Assembly (NCBI GenBank): GCA_017998385.1
Contig: JAGODE010000018.1
Coordinates: 1 to 34,464, forward strand
Length of the DNA: 34,464 bases
Origin: Chitinophagaceae bacterium
GTDB taxonomy: Bacteria; Bacteroidota; Bacteroidia; Chitinophagales; Chitinophagaceae
Direction of reading: 5' to 3'
Shown here: positions 10,429 to 18,645 of the stretch, piece after piece
Position numbering within the stretch: position 1 is the stretch's first letter
Layout of the letters: every line of letters starts with the position of its first letter
Program-made: the position numbers and the translations under genes
Notes under the pieces: model-generated
Told to the model about the DNA's origin: nothing
The model's database searches: none
The model's input: only the letters and a program-made list of their open reading frames with translations

Positions 10429-10467
10429 CGATCAGGACGCTTCGTGTCCGGATCGGTGTAATACTGT
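10429..10467 (+). repeat. Hairpin repeat, right copy
   Basis: CGATCAGGAC (10429-10438) pairs with GTCCGGATCG (10446-10455) at nine of ten positions around a 7-base loop, then GTGTAATACTGT follows. It is the partner of the repeat at 9601-9640, in the same orientation. Confidence 0.6.
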
Positions 10468-10573
10468 ATTGAGCAGAGGAGGTAATTTATGCCGGAGTAT
10501 CGGGCCAATGCTCCGGGCCTATACCCCGGGGCGAAGTTCCGCGGTCCGTATAAACAAATAAGCCACCCTTTAA

Positions 10574-10608
10574 AAACGTATTGCAGGCCTTAAGCCTGCA
10601 ATACGTTT
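10574..10608 (-). terminator. Rho-independent terminator for ricT
   Basis: A perfect 15-bp stem, AAACGTATTGCAGGC (10574-10588) with its complement at 10594-10608, encloses the loop CTTAA. Read on the minus strand the stem runs into TTTTTAAA, so it mainly serves ricT. It may also stop + strand transcripts from the toxin locus, although there is no good T-run in that direction. Confidence 0.8.
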
Positions 10609-10610
10609 AT

Positions 10611-10639
10611 CCTTCTACCCTCCACCTTTTACCTTCCAC
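10611..10639 (-). repeat. Single arm of a GGTRGAAGGTAAAAGGT-type iterated repeat
   Basis: On the minus strand, immediately after the ricT stop, the sequence reads GGTGGAAGGTAAAAGG followed by TGGAGGGTAGAAGG. These are iterations of a GGT(A/G)GAAGGTAAAAGG word. The same word forms the palindromic element at 16526-16613. Only one arm is present here, and the terminator hairpin follows directly. Confidence 0.6.
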
Positions 10640-12016
10640 CTATTTCTTCGGCTGCTGCGGAGGACGATTGGGGTTATTATTGGGTTTATTTGGTCTTTGC
10701 TGCTGACGGGGTTGATTGCCGCCCTGCTGCTGCTGACCGCCAGCCTGCTGCGGTGGACGATTGGGAGCCTGACCTCTTTGAGGAGGCGCTGGTTTGCGAC
10801 CAGGTTGTTGCGGAGGACGGGGCTGATTGCCGCCACCCTGTTGTGGCTGACCACCCTGCTTCTGCTGCGGACGTTGCTGCTGTCGCTGCTGCTGATTTTG
10901 CTGGCGGCGTTTCTTATCTGCTTTTTCGAGGCTGCGCAGGCTGATCTGTCCCACCACATCTACAAACTCAGGTTCTACTTCCTTGGGTTTATTGCTGGTT
11001 ACATCTACGGCTTCCAGCTCTTCGGGAATTACCCCCTGCTTGTTGAGCGATTTTATTTTCAGTACACGCTCAATGGTGAGCGGGTATTGTTTGGTGCTGT
11101 CGGGCAGCGTATACCACATCAGGTTTTTGAAGATATCTTTCTTGATGAGGTAGGCATTGCCTTTGGCTACCTGTATCTGATCACAATTGTCGGGGAAATG
11201 CTGCAGGGCATCGAGGTAGGTATCGAGCTCGTAGTTGAGGCAGCATTTGAGGCGGCCACACTGCCCACTCAGTTTGGTCTGGTTGATCGACAGATTTTGA
11301 TAACGGGCAGCGGCTGTATTGACCGATTTGAAGTCGGTAAGCCAGGTGCTGCAGCAGAGCTCGCGGCCGCAGCTTCCAATACCACCCACTTTACCGGCTT
11401 CCTGCCGGGCACCGATCTGGCGCATTTCCACTTTTACCTTAAACTCGGAAGCATATACCTTGATGAGCTCACGAAAATCAACGCGGCCATCGGCGATATA
11501 AAAGAACGTGGCTTTGCGGCCATCTGCCTGCATTTCGACCTGGCTGATCTTCATATCCAGCTTCAGCTGCTTGGCAATGGCCCGGCTGCGGATTACCGCT
11601 TCCGGCTCACGCTCCTTATTTTGACGCATGAGGTCGAGATCGCGGTCGGTAGCCACACGCAGCACCTTTTTCATCTCGGGATTATCTTCCCGCACATTGC
11701 GCTTCTTCATCTGCAGCCGCACGATCTCGCCGGTGAGCGATACCTCGCCCACATCAAAACCGCTGACCCCCTCCACGGCGATCATATCACCTTTTTCAAA
11801 CTGCTGAAGAGTGGGATTGCGGAAAAAATCTTTTCGGGAACCTTTATTGAAACTAACTTCTATTACACGACAGGCCATGTCCACATCGGCCATGGGCAGA
11901 TTATGCAACCAGTCATAGGTATTCATTCGGTTACAACCGCCAGTACTACATCCGCCATTGCTCTTGCATCCACCCGGCTTACTGCCTTTGGCAGTACCAC
12001 AACTGGAACAACCCAT
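10640..12016 (-). CDS. ricT: PSP1-domain protein RicT (YaaT)
   Basis: This 458-residue protein contains the PSP1 domain (about residues 50-330) with conserved Cys clusters SCGRELCCSTWL (C216, C221, C222) and CGRLKCCLNYE (C253, C258, C259). In Bacillus RicT joins RicA and RicF in an Fe-S-containing complex that affects RNase Y-dependent mRNA processing. The role in Bacteroidota is not established and no ricA or ricF is in this window. Two additions stand out. One is a Cys/Gly-rich N-terminus with C3, C6, C17, C23 and C28. The other is a Gln/Pro/Gly/Arg-rich disordered tail from about residue 370. It lies downstream of holB, as in Firmicutes, which supports the call. Start ATG at 12016; a 235-base leader separates it from holB. 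Confidence 0.88.
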   Translation of the reverse strand: MGCSSCGTAKGSKPGGCKSNGGCSTGGCNRMNTYDWLHNLPMADVDMACRVIEVSFNKGSRKDFFRNPTLQQFEKGDMIAVEGVSGFDVGEVSLTGEIVRLQMKKRNVREDNPEMKKVLRVATDRDLDLMRQNKEREPEAVIRSRAIAKQLKLDMKISQVEMQADGRKATFFYIADGRVDFRELIKVYASEFKVKVEMRQIGARQEAGKVGGIGSCGRELCCSTWLTDFKSVNTAAARYQNLSINQTKLSGQCGRLKCCLNYELDTYLDALQHFPDNCDQIQVAKGNAYLIKKDIFKNLMWYTLPDSTKQYPLTIERVLKIKSLNKQGVIPEELEAVDVTSNKPKEVEPEFVDVVGQISLRSLEKADKKRRQQNQQQRQQQRPQQKQGGQPQQGGGNQPRPPQQPGRKPAPPQRGQAPNRPPQQAGGQQQQGGNQPRQQQRPNKPNNNPNRPPQQPKK

Positions 12017-12250
12017 TGGTTTTAAAATTTCAGATTAATGTAAATAAATGATAGTCAATGACTGGGGTATGTTCTGCTTGATCCGGCTGTGCAAAAGGGC
12101 GGGGTTAAATGCTGCCAGCGGGCATGCGGCCACGTCCTGTGAAATATATATGGAGATCGAATATGCACAACGAATCAGTAAACGGAATAACACCAGACCC
12201 TGCTTCACTTTTTCACGCATTCCCCGCTGCCAGCAGGCTGGCGGGAAATC

Positions 12251-13444
12251 TCATTCAGTCAAAAATACAATTTTGTCCTGAATGATGTGGTATACTTTAA
12301 TGGTGAGGGCATGGAAGAGCATTTTGGCATTGGCATTTCGCTCAATATAGTAAGCAGCCCGGTCGAGTTCTTCAATAATGGCCTGCTGCTGCTCGATGCC
12401 GGCTATTTTATTGAGCCGCTGGGCAAAATCGCGGTCTTTTTCGGCTATGTCGAGGTGGCCGATAGCCCGCAGCCGCACGGCCTGCTCGAGCAGATGGTTA
12501 AAATAACGGAGGAACTGTTTCTGTTTTTCGCGTCCCAGCTTGCTGACCTCTTCAATCCATTTCACCTGGGCGATAGGACCATTTTTCATGATGGCATTGA
12601 GCCATTCCCGCAACAGGCTGTGCCAGTCTTCGTCTGCATGCTGCATCTGCTGCAGCGCCTCGCGGTAGTTGCCTTCACTTACGGCGGCAACCTGCCGGGC
12701 AGTGGCCGCCTCGGTTTTATTACGGGAAATGAGTGCTTCTTCAATATCCGCGACTTCGAGCGCCGGCACCTTTATGAGCTGGCAGCGGCTGAGAATCGTC
12801 TGCAGAATCAGTGATTCGTTTTCGGCTACGAGTATAAAAAGGGTATTGGGAGGCGGCTCTTCAATAAGCTTGAGGAGTTTATTGCCTTCATTGCCCAGGT
12901 ACTCTGGCATCCACATCACCAGCACTTTGTAGACACTTTCAAAACTCTTGAGGTTGAGTTTGCGGATAATATCATTGCACTCATGCGCCGTGATATTGCC
13001 CTGCTTATTCTCTGCCCCAATAAACTGCAGCCAGTCGTATATATTTCCGTAGGGATATGTTTTGATAAACTCACGCCATTCGGTAATATAATCGGTACTG
13101 ATAGGCGGACTCCCCGCTTTGCGTGTCACCACGGGATAGGAAAAATGGATATCGGGGTGTACCAGCTGTGCCGCCTTTATGCAGGAGGCGCAGGTACCAC
13201 AGGCATCTGTACGGGGAGCGGCGGGCTCGGGAGCAGCCTCACCAAAAAGAGATGGACCGGCTGCGGCGGCTGGCGCATTCACTTTTTCGCACACCACATA
13301 CTGGGCAAATGCCAGCGCCAACGGCAGGGCACCACTGCCTTCCTTTCCTAAAAAAAGAAGCGCATGCGCCAGGCGATTGGCCTGCATCAGCTCAGGCAAT
13401 TCCTGCTTTAAAACCGATTGACCGATAACATCATGAAAGGGCAT
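12251..13444 (-). CDS. holB: DNA polymerase III subunit delta' (clamp loader)
   Basis: This AAA+ clamp-loader subunit helps open and load the beta clamp at replication forks. From ATG 13444 it has 397 residues; a TTG two codons upstream is the alternative start. The P-loop position (residues 33-40, GKEGSGAL) lacks the catalytic Lys, as expected for delta', which does not hydrolyse ATP. Four Cys (C52 and the CGTCASC set at C82, C85, C88) match the zinc module. LLKLIEEPP (190-198) and the SRC motif (219-221) are intact. An Ala/Pro-rich insert of about 25 residues (near 57-81) sits within the zinc module. It is followed by ricT, the order known from Firmicutes. No promoter is assigned; the iterated repeat at 13469-13665 lies just upstream. 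Confidence 0.9.
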   Translation of the reverse strand: MPFHDVIGQSVLKQELPELMQANRLAHALLFLGKEGSGALPLALAFAQYVVCEKVNAPAAAAGPSLFGEAAPEPAAPRTDACGTCASCIKAAQLVHPDIHFSYPVVTRKAGSPPISTDYITEWREFIKTYPYGNIYDWLQFIGAENKQGNITAHECNDIIRKLNLKSFESVYKVLVMWMPEYLGNEGNKLLKLIEEPPPNTLFILVAENESLILQTILSRCQLIKVPALEVADIEEALISRNKTEAATARQVAAVSEGNYREALQQMQHADEDWHSLLREWLNAIMKNGPIAQVKWIEEVSKLGREKQKQFLRYFNHLLEQAVRLRAIGHLDIAEKDRDFAQRLNKIAGIEQQQAIIEELDRAAYYIERNANAKMLFHALTIKVYHIIQDKIVFLTE

Positions 13445-13468
13445 ACGCAAAGATAAACCACAATATTT

Positions 13469-13665
13469 AATGTGCTAATGGGTTAATGTGCTGATGTGCT
13501 AATGGGATAAATGTGCTAATGGGATAATGTGCTGATGTGCTAATGGATTAATTGGTTAGTTTTTCCTGTTTCAATCACGCATATTAATGTTACGAATGAT
13601 AGACCTATATACATACCGGTGCTTTGTATGATTAGCACATTAACCCATTAGCACATTAGCACATT
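13469..13665. repeat. Iterated TGTGCTAATGG palindromic intergenic element
   Basis: The left arm (13469 to about 13546) repeats TGTGCTAATGG and TGTGCTGA about six times. The right arm (13631-13665) carries the inverted word (CATTAGCACATTAGCACATT). A 24-bp stretch at 13469-13492 is the exact reverse complement of 13634-13657, with about 141 bases between. The element fills the gap between the start of holB and the stop of the M16 protease gene, ending three bases before that stop. Confidence 0.8.
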
Positions 13666-13668
13666 GTT

Positions 13669-16515
13669 CTAAAACGCTTTCTTCGGTTCTTCCGGCATTT
13701 TTACATTTTCGGGAAACAGTAATGCTTTCACCATCTTATCAAGCGGCAGGAATCGCTGGGCGGCTTCCTTCAGATCGTCGGTAGTGAGCGCATTTACCTT
13801 TTGCTCATAGTCCAGTATGTTTTCCGGATTGGTGCGGTTGATCCACGCATTTGACAGCTGGCTCAGCCAGTAGCTGTTGTTTTGCAGACCTACTTCGTAT
13901 TGTTTTTTCCAGGTCTCTTTTACCTTGTCAAGATCTTTTTGCTCCACGCCTTTTTCCTGCACACTCTTAATAATGGCCACCAGCGAGTCGGTCAGCTTCT
14001 GTACATTTTCAGGTCCGCAGGGAATGTTGGCCACGATCTTATAATGCACATACGGTCTTTTTTCGATGCTGCCATAGAGGCCACCACCATAGATACCGCT
14101 CATTTCCTCGCGCAGCTTTTCGGTGATGCGGATATTGATGGCTTCGAGCAATGCGGCCAGTTTGAGCCGCGATTCGCGACTGTCGTCCGCTTCACCTTCA
14201 AACATGAGGTTGATAAAACTTTGCGATTCCTTGCCTTTTTGTACGGCAATGGTACGCGGACCCTGTATCATCCGGATGCCATTGTCTTTAAAGGCATTTT
14301 CTCTGGGTGCAGCAGGAAGTGAACCGAGATATTTTTCAAGCAAGGGAGTCACGGTTTTAGGATCCAGTTTGCCCACAAAAGTAAAGTGCATGCCATAGGC
14401 ATTGCCAAACCGCTCTTTGTAGATATCAAAACTGCGATCGAGATTTATTTTATCGAAATCTTCGGCACGGGGCACCACATCGTTCCAGGGATTGTTGTTG
14501 TAGGCAACACGGCCTACTGTGTCGGCAAAATAAGCTTCGGGATCCTGCATGATAAACTTCAGCGATGCTTTCTGCTTGCTCACATAAGAGTTAAACAGGC
14601 TGGCATCTTTGCGCGGAGTAGTCATATAGAGATTGACCAGCTGCAGGAAGGTTTCAAAATCTTTTACGCTGCTGCTGCCTTCAATACCTTCTTCGTGATC
14701 GTTGATATAGGGAGATACATTCACCGATTTGCCGGCCAGGAATTTACGCAGGTCGGTTGGGGAGAAATTGCCTGCCCCCATCTGCTGTACCAGCATGGCG
14801 GCATATTTGGCATTTTGCTTATCGGCCAGCGGACCATTCTGGAAACCTCCCCAGCGCCAGGCATCCATCAGCACTTCATCGTTTTTATAGCTGGTGGGCT
14901 TAAGGGTGATGGTGACGCCATTGCTGAGTGTAATATCGGTAGTACCCAGCTTTTCATTGGTAGTGCTGGCTGTAACCTGACCAGGGGTGGGTGACTTTGG
15001 CAACAGTTCAGTTGCCAGTGTTTTTTCCTGGTAAGGGGTGACGGGTTTGCTGTTGGCAGCAATCAGCCCTTTGAGGAGGCCACTGTTGTCGGGCAGCTTA
15101 CTTTTTACACTGCTGGGGGCCTGTATCATGGCGAATGCATTGTTGGTACCCGGCATCTGTGATGCCAGTGCATTGATCTCTTTGAGCGAAATACCTGGCA
15201 GTACCTGCTGCAGAAAACGATAGCGATGCTCTGCTCCGGGTATGGCTGAGCCCTGCAGGAAATTGCTTACGTATTGCCAGATCAGCGAGCCCGACTCTGA
15301 TTTGTCGCGCTCATTGTATGCCCGCTCTGCTCCATTGAGCAGGCTGGCCTTGGCGCGATCGAGCTCGGTTTGCAGGAAGCCGAATTTGCGTGCACGATTG
15401 GTTTCTTCCATCAATGCATCGAGCGCATTTTGTACACTGCCTTCGCCGAGTACGGCAAAAGAAGAAAAGCTGTTGTAGCCGCGGATAAATTCGGAGTAAG
15501 ATGTATTGGCGAAAATGAAAGGAGGATTTTCTTTTTGTGTGAGTTCAGACAGGCGCTGACTGATAAGGGAGCTCACCAGTGCCTGTACAATGTTTTGGCG
15601 GTAGGCAGCCCAGGTTTTAACAGGTGTGGCCTGTTTTACATAGTTATAGATCTGAATGGTGGTATTGGTGGCTTCATCATCCGTAATCACGAGGGCTTCG
15701 GGAGCTGTGCGTGGTTTGATAGGAATGATAGCCGGCCGTGCAGGAGCGCCGGCCGGATTAGTAAATTTTCCGAAATGATCAATAATCTTTTTCTCTGCTA
15801 CAGCCGGGTCAATATCGCCTACAACCATTACCGCCATCAGGTTGGGACGATACCATTCTGTATAAAACTTTTTGAGTGTTTCATACTTAAAGGTTTTCAG
15901 TACCTCATCGGTACCGATAGGCAGGCGTTGTGCATATTTGGAGCCATTGAGCAGTTTGGGAAAATACTGACGGCTCATGCGCTCCCACGATCCTTTACTC
16001 AGGCGCGACTCTTCGAGTACCACACCACGTTCTTTCTCGACTTCTTCTTTGTCGAGCAGGTTGTTGAATGCCCAGTCTTCGAGTACCAGAAATCCTTTGT
16101 CAACAATAGTCGGGTCATCGGCCGGCAGGGAAAGAATATATACTGTTTCATCAAAGCTGGTATAGGCATTGAGGTCGGCGCCAAAGTCAACGCCGGTTTT
16201 TTGAAGAAAGTCTACCAGTTCATTTTTAGGAAAATGTTTGCTGCCATTGAATCCCATATGCTCCATAAAGTGGGCAAGGCCGCGCTGGTTATCATTCTCC
16301 AGTACAGAGCCGGCATTGATGGCCAGCCGCAGCTCCACTTTCTTTTCGGGCTTGGGGTTTTTGCGGATATAATAGGTAAGTCCATTGCTCAGCTTACCCA
16401 CTTTTACCGAAGGGTCAACAGGTATGGGCGCATTGAGGTTGTATTGCGCCAGTGAAGTGGAAAAAAGAAATCCCGACAGCAGTAATGCTGCGAGGAGTTT
16501 GGAAAAGGTTTTCAT
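13669..16515 (-). CDS. M16 family (insulinase/pitrilysin-like) zinc protease
   Basis: This 948-residue exported peptidase has a signal peptide (residues ~5-23, ending SLAQ). The inverted zinc motif HxxEH is intact as HFMEH (H82, E85, H86), with the downstream Glu ligand at E162 (EKERGVVLEES). The protein has the two-half clamshell arrangement of M16 enzymes. The N-terminal half is catalytic; the C-terminal half (from ~residue 520) lacks the motif but keeps a RExxSGxYGGG-like segment (REEMSGIYGGG), usual for the family. It probably degrades peptides in the periplasm. Single-chain proteins of about 940 residues like this are common in Bacteroidota. It is flanked by two different iterated intergenic repeats, so it may be transcribed on its own. 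Confidence 0.9.
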   Translation of the reverse strand: MKTFSKLLAALLLSGFLFSTSLAQYNLNAPIPVDPSVKVGKLSNGLTYYIRKNPKPEKKVELRLAINAGSVLENDNQRGLAHFMEHMGFNGSKHFPKNELVDFLQKTGVDFGADLNAYTSFDETVYILSLPADDPTIVDKGFLVLEDWAFNNLLDKEEVEKERGVVLEESRLSKGSWERMSRQYFPKLLNGSKYAQRLPIGTDEVLKTFKYETLKKFYTEWYRPNLMAVMVVGDIDPAVAEKKIIDHFGKFTNPAGAPARPAIIPIKPRTAPEALVITDDEATNTTIQIYNYVKQATPVKTWAAYRQNIVQALVSSLISQRLSELTQKENPPFIFANTSYSEFIRGYNSFSSFAVLGEGSVQNALDALMEETNRARKFGFLQTELDRAKASLLNGAERAYNERDKSESGSLIWQYVSNFLQGSAIPGAEHRYRFLQQVLPGISLKEINALASQMPGTNNAFAMIQAPSSVKSKLPDNSGLLKGLIAANSKPVTPYQEKTLATELLPKSPTPGQVTASTTNEKLGTTDITLSNGVTITLKPTSYKNDEVLMDAWRWGGFQNGPLADKQNAKYAAMLVQQMGAGNFSPTDLRKFLAGKSVNVSPYINDHEEGIEGSSSVKDFETFLQLVNLYMTTPRKDASLFNSYVSKQKASLKFIMQDPEAYFADTVGRVAYNNNPWNDVVPRAEDFDKINLDRSFDIYKERFGNAYGMHFTFVGKLDPKTVTPLLEKYLGSLPAAPRENAFKDNGIRMIQGPRTIAVQKGKESQSFINLMFEGEADDSRESRLKLAALLEAINIRITEKLREEMSGIYGGGLYGSIEKRPYVHYKIVANIPCGPENVQKLTDSLVAIIKSVQEKGVEQKDLDKVKETWKKQYEVGLQNNSYWLSQLSNAWINRTNPENILDYEQKVNALTTDDLKEAAQRFLPLDKMVKALLFPENVKMPEEPKKAF

Positions 16516-16525
16516 GACTATATAT

Positions 16526-16613
16526 GGTTAAGGTTAATGGTAGAAGGTAAAAGGTAAAAGGATGAGGCAGGGGTGTTGTTTACTTTTACCTTCTACCCTA
16601 TACCTTTTACCTC
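16526..16613. repeat. Iterated GGTAGAAGGTAAAAGG palindromic intergenic element
   Basis: GGTAGAAGGTAAAAG (16539-16553) is the exact reverse complement of 16583-16597, with 29 bases between. Further copies of GGTTAAGG and GGTAAAAGG flank the left arm, and the right arm continues with CCTATACCTTTTACC. It occupies nearly all the space between the M16 start and the glutathione peroxidase stop. Confidence 0.8.
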
Positions 16614-16630
16614 AATTATTTATGGTAAAG

Positions 16631-17152
16631 CTAGTTTAGATATTTCAGGACCTCCTCACTAAGGGGTTTTGTTTTAGGGCTGAATACCGTTACCAGTTCG
16701 CCTTTTTCGTTGAGGAGGAATTTGGTAAAGTTCCAGCTGATGGGGTCTTTAATACCTTTTTTGGCGGCCTCATCGACCAGGTATTTAAAGATCGGCGCTA
16801 TATCCTCTCCTTTTACTGATACTTTTTCTGCCATAGGAAACGATACACCGTAGTTCTTTTTACAGAACTCAGCGATCTCGGTATTGCTGCCGGGTTCCTG
16901 CTGGGCAAAGTTGTTGGCAGGGAAGCCAACGATCACCAGCTTGTCGCTATGTTCTTTGTATAATTTTTCCAGCTCTTCGTACTGTGGAGTAAGCCCGCAT
17001 TTGGAGGCGGTATTTACCACCAGAATTTTTTTGCCTTTAAACTTTGCGAAGTCGATAGTACCACCTTCCAGTCCGGGCACCTTGAACGTATAAATGGAGC
17101 CGTCTGTGTTTACAAAGAGAGCGAATAATAAAGTGACAAATAGTGTTTTCAT
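16631..17152 (-). CDS. Glutathione peroxidase family protein, probably exported
   Basis: This 173-residue thioredoxin-fold peroxidase has the active-site motif NTASKCGLTPQY with peroxidatic C52, Q85 in FPANNFAQQEPG and W140-N141 in ISWNF, the expected catalytic set. C97 in EFCKKNYGVSFP sits where the resolving Cys of thioredoxin-dependent members lies, so the reductant is more likely thioredoxin-like than glutathione. The first ~17 residues are hydrophobic after MK (TLFVTLLFALFVN) and look like a signal peptide or anchor, which would place the enzyme in the periplasm. There it would reduce peroxides. Start ATG 17152. The upstream lipoprotein gene is 72 bases away; co-transcription is possible. 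Confidence 0.9.
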   Translation of the reverse strand: MKTLFVTLLFALFVNTDGSIYTFKVPGLEGGTIDFAKFKGKKILVVNTASKCGLTPQYEELEKLYKEHSDKLVIVGFPANNFAQQEPGSNTEIAEFCKKNYGVSFPMAEKVSVKGEDIAPIFKYLVDEAAKKGIKDPISWNFTKFLLNEKGELVTVFSPKTKPLSEEVLKYLN

Positions 17153-17224
17153 AACTGGTCTATTTAGATGTAAGAAATAAACAGACCCTAAAGTTAGTGG
17201 CTTTTGAGCTTGTGGCGTACTTTC

Positions 17225-18613
17225 TTATTGCCGCTCATAACAGCCCAGATCGGGCAGTCCAACGGGCCGCGGTTTTCCATCGAGGTCAATGGTAAGCGGG
17301 GTAGTGGTACCTGCTTCCAGTGCCGGTGAACTGTCTTTGAGCCGGAAGTCATAATAGTGGCGGGGAGCATCTATGCTGTCAAACTGGGGCGGTTCATTGA
17401 TTGCATTCGTGCTGGTGACGTTGGCTGGTGTGGCAGTTACCTTCCACAATACATGGTCAAAGCTGGCGGAGAAGGTGGCAGCGCCTTTGCGGTCGGTCAG
17501 CACTTCATTTTCTGTGAGTCCGCCTTCGCCCCAAAAGATACAATTGCGGAAGAGGGCATTGAGGTTAAAATTATTGCCACTACCATCGTTATCGCTCAGT
17601 AACAGTACAGGGTCTTTGTGATTGATATAGGTATTGGAGATGCTTACCACTGTGCAATGTGTAAACTGGTAATTGCCGCCGGCGCTCAGTACCAGGTTGC
17701 GTCCGCAGTTGCTGATGAGGCTGTTTTGGGCATCGATGCGTGCATTGGTTGCCAGTATACCGGCATCATAGGCATTGTCGATAATGCATTGCTGCAGGCT
17801 CAGCTGCGCGCCACTGCCGGTATTATTGCCCTCAATGGCAATAGCCTGGTAGGCATTGCGGATGACTGCATAGTTCAATACATTGCTGTTGCTGGTAGCG
17901 CGGAAGTATATACCTGGCCAGGCTGCGGGGTAGCGGTTGTAGGGTGCATCGAGCCGGTCGCCGGCAAAGTAAACGCGATCCACACTGTCGGCCGCTCCAT
18001 TGACCTGCAATGAACCGTCTACCACCACCGGGGCATCGGCATGCATATAAAGGCGGCATCCTTTATCGAGTGTGAGTGTGGCTCCGGGAGCCACGTAGAG
18101 ATAATCGAGGATTACATAAGGCAGATCATTGGTCCAGGTCTCATCGGTACTTACTTCGTGGCCACGCAGAAAATGGGCATTCTGTCCCCAGGCTTCCAGT
18201 TGTACCCATCGCTCATTGCCATTGTACTGTATGCGGATACTGTCCTGCACAATAAAAGGCAACTGCCCGGAGGCGGGGTCTACTTTTACCTGTACAAATA
18301 CATAAATGCTGTCATTGGCGGCTATCTCGATATTGCTGGCAGCAATGCCTGCATCGCCGTCTACATTCATCCGGTAGCTGGAACTGGTGCCGCCCATGAG
18401 CCGCACTTCATTGAGGCGCAGCTTCTGGTTATTTTCATTGATGATTTTGAAAGATTGTGTGACCGATCCGGTGCTGGTAAAAAGGGTATCGTATTTCAGT
18501 GTATCAACGGTAATACTAAGCCTTGCATCGGCACTGGTGATAAACGAGTCTTTGCGGCAGGCTCCCAGCAGAAGCAAGCATACACCGGCTAACAGAAGGC
18601 AGAAAGGTTTCAT
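17225..18613 (-). CDS. Lipoprotein with right-handed beta-helix-like repeats (choice-of-anchor Q-like)
   Basis: From ATG 18613 (a TTG three codons upstream is less likely) this is a 462-residue lipoprotein with lipobox LLGAC, lipidated at C19. Residues ~30-160 look like an immunoglobulin/ASPM-type beta region (SFKIINENNQKLRLNEVRL). From about 180 the sequence follows a parallel beta-helix pattern with short Asn/Gly-rich turns (NYAVIRNAYQAIAIEGN, QQCIIDNAYDAGILATN, FRNCIFWGEGG). It ends with SPALEAGT and LDGKPRPVGLPDLGCYE, the closing motif of choice-of-anchor Q proteins. Function unknown; such proteins are usually surface or periplasmic, and binding of polysaccharide is only a guess. No catalytic residues can be assigned. 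Confidence 0.75.
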   Translation of the reverse strand: MKPFCLLLAGVCLLLLGACRKDSFITSADARLSITVDTLKYDTLFTSTGSVTQSFKIINENNQKLRLNEVRLMGGTSSSYRMNVDGDAGIAASNIEIAANDSIYVFVQVKVDPASGQLPFIVQDSIRIQYNGNERWVQLEAWGQNAHFLRGHEVSTDETWTNDLPYVILDYLYVAPGATLTLDKGCRLYMHADAPVVVDGSLQVNGAADSVDRVYFAGDRLDAPYNRYPAAWPGIYFRATSNSNVLNYAVIRNAYQAIAIEGNNTGSGAQLSLQQCIIDNAYDAGILATNARIDAQNSLISNCGRNLVLSAGGNYQFTHCTVVSISNTYINHKDPVLLLSDNDGSGNNFNLNALFRNCIFWGEGGLTENEVLTDRKGAATFSASFDHVLWKVTATPANVTSTNAINEPPQFDSIDAPRHYYDFRLKDSSPALEAGTTTPLTIDLDGKPRPVGLPDLGCYERQ

Positions 18614-18645
18614 GGATTTCAAAAGTAATCAGAATAGTTGATTTT

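Larger units (their letters stand above)
10230..10639 (+). other. Gene-poor structured stretch ending the toxin locus
   Basis: No gene here is convincing, although G+C rises above that of the preceding cassette. The stretch is dense in dyads: AGCGTTC-G-GAACGCT (10295-10309), the hairpin repeat at 10429-10467, CCGGAG...CTCCGG (10492-10516), CCCCGGGG (10524-10531) and the terminator at 10574-10608. A 34-codon frame (ATG 10489, stop 10591-10593) has an unusually good AGGAGG seven bases upstream, but its end lies in the terminator loop. The stretch may be debris of an earlier RHS cassette or mobile element; nothing identifies which. Confidence 0.5.

Noticed and set aside
10230..10639. Insertion sequence or retron remnant
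   Set aside because: Many dyads are present, but no terminal inverted repeats, target duplication, transposase or reverse transcriptase fragment could be recognised.
10697..12025. 442-codon + strand open frame opposite ricT
   Set aside because: Leu/Thr-rich shadow of ricT; the minus-strand frame carries the conserved PSP1 Cys clusters.
12345..13350. holB as a broken ATPase because the Walker A Lys is missing
   Set aside because: Loss of that Lys is normal in delta' subunits; zinc Cys and SRC motif are intact.
13469..13665. CRISPR array
   Set aside because: The repeated word is only 10-11 bases, has no unique spacers of even length, and is inverted at the far end; no cas genes nearby.
15370..16455. 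361-codon + strand open frame opposite the M16 protease
   Set aside because: It lies entirely within the M16 gene, whose HxxEH motif and signal peptide are clear; the + frame shows no recognisable features.
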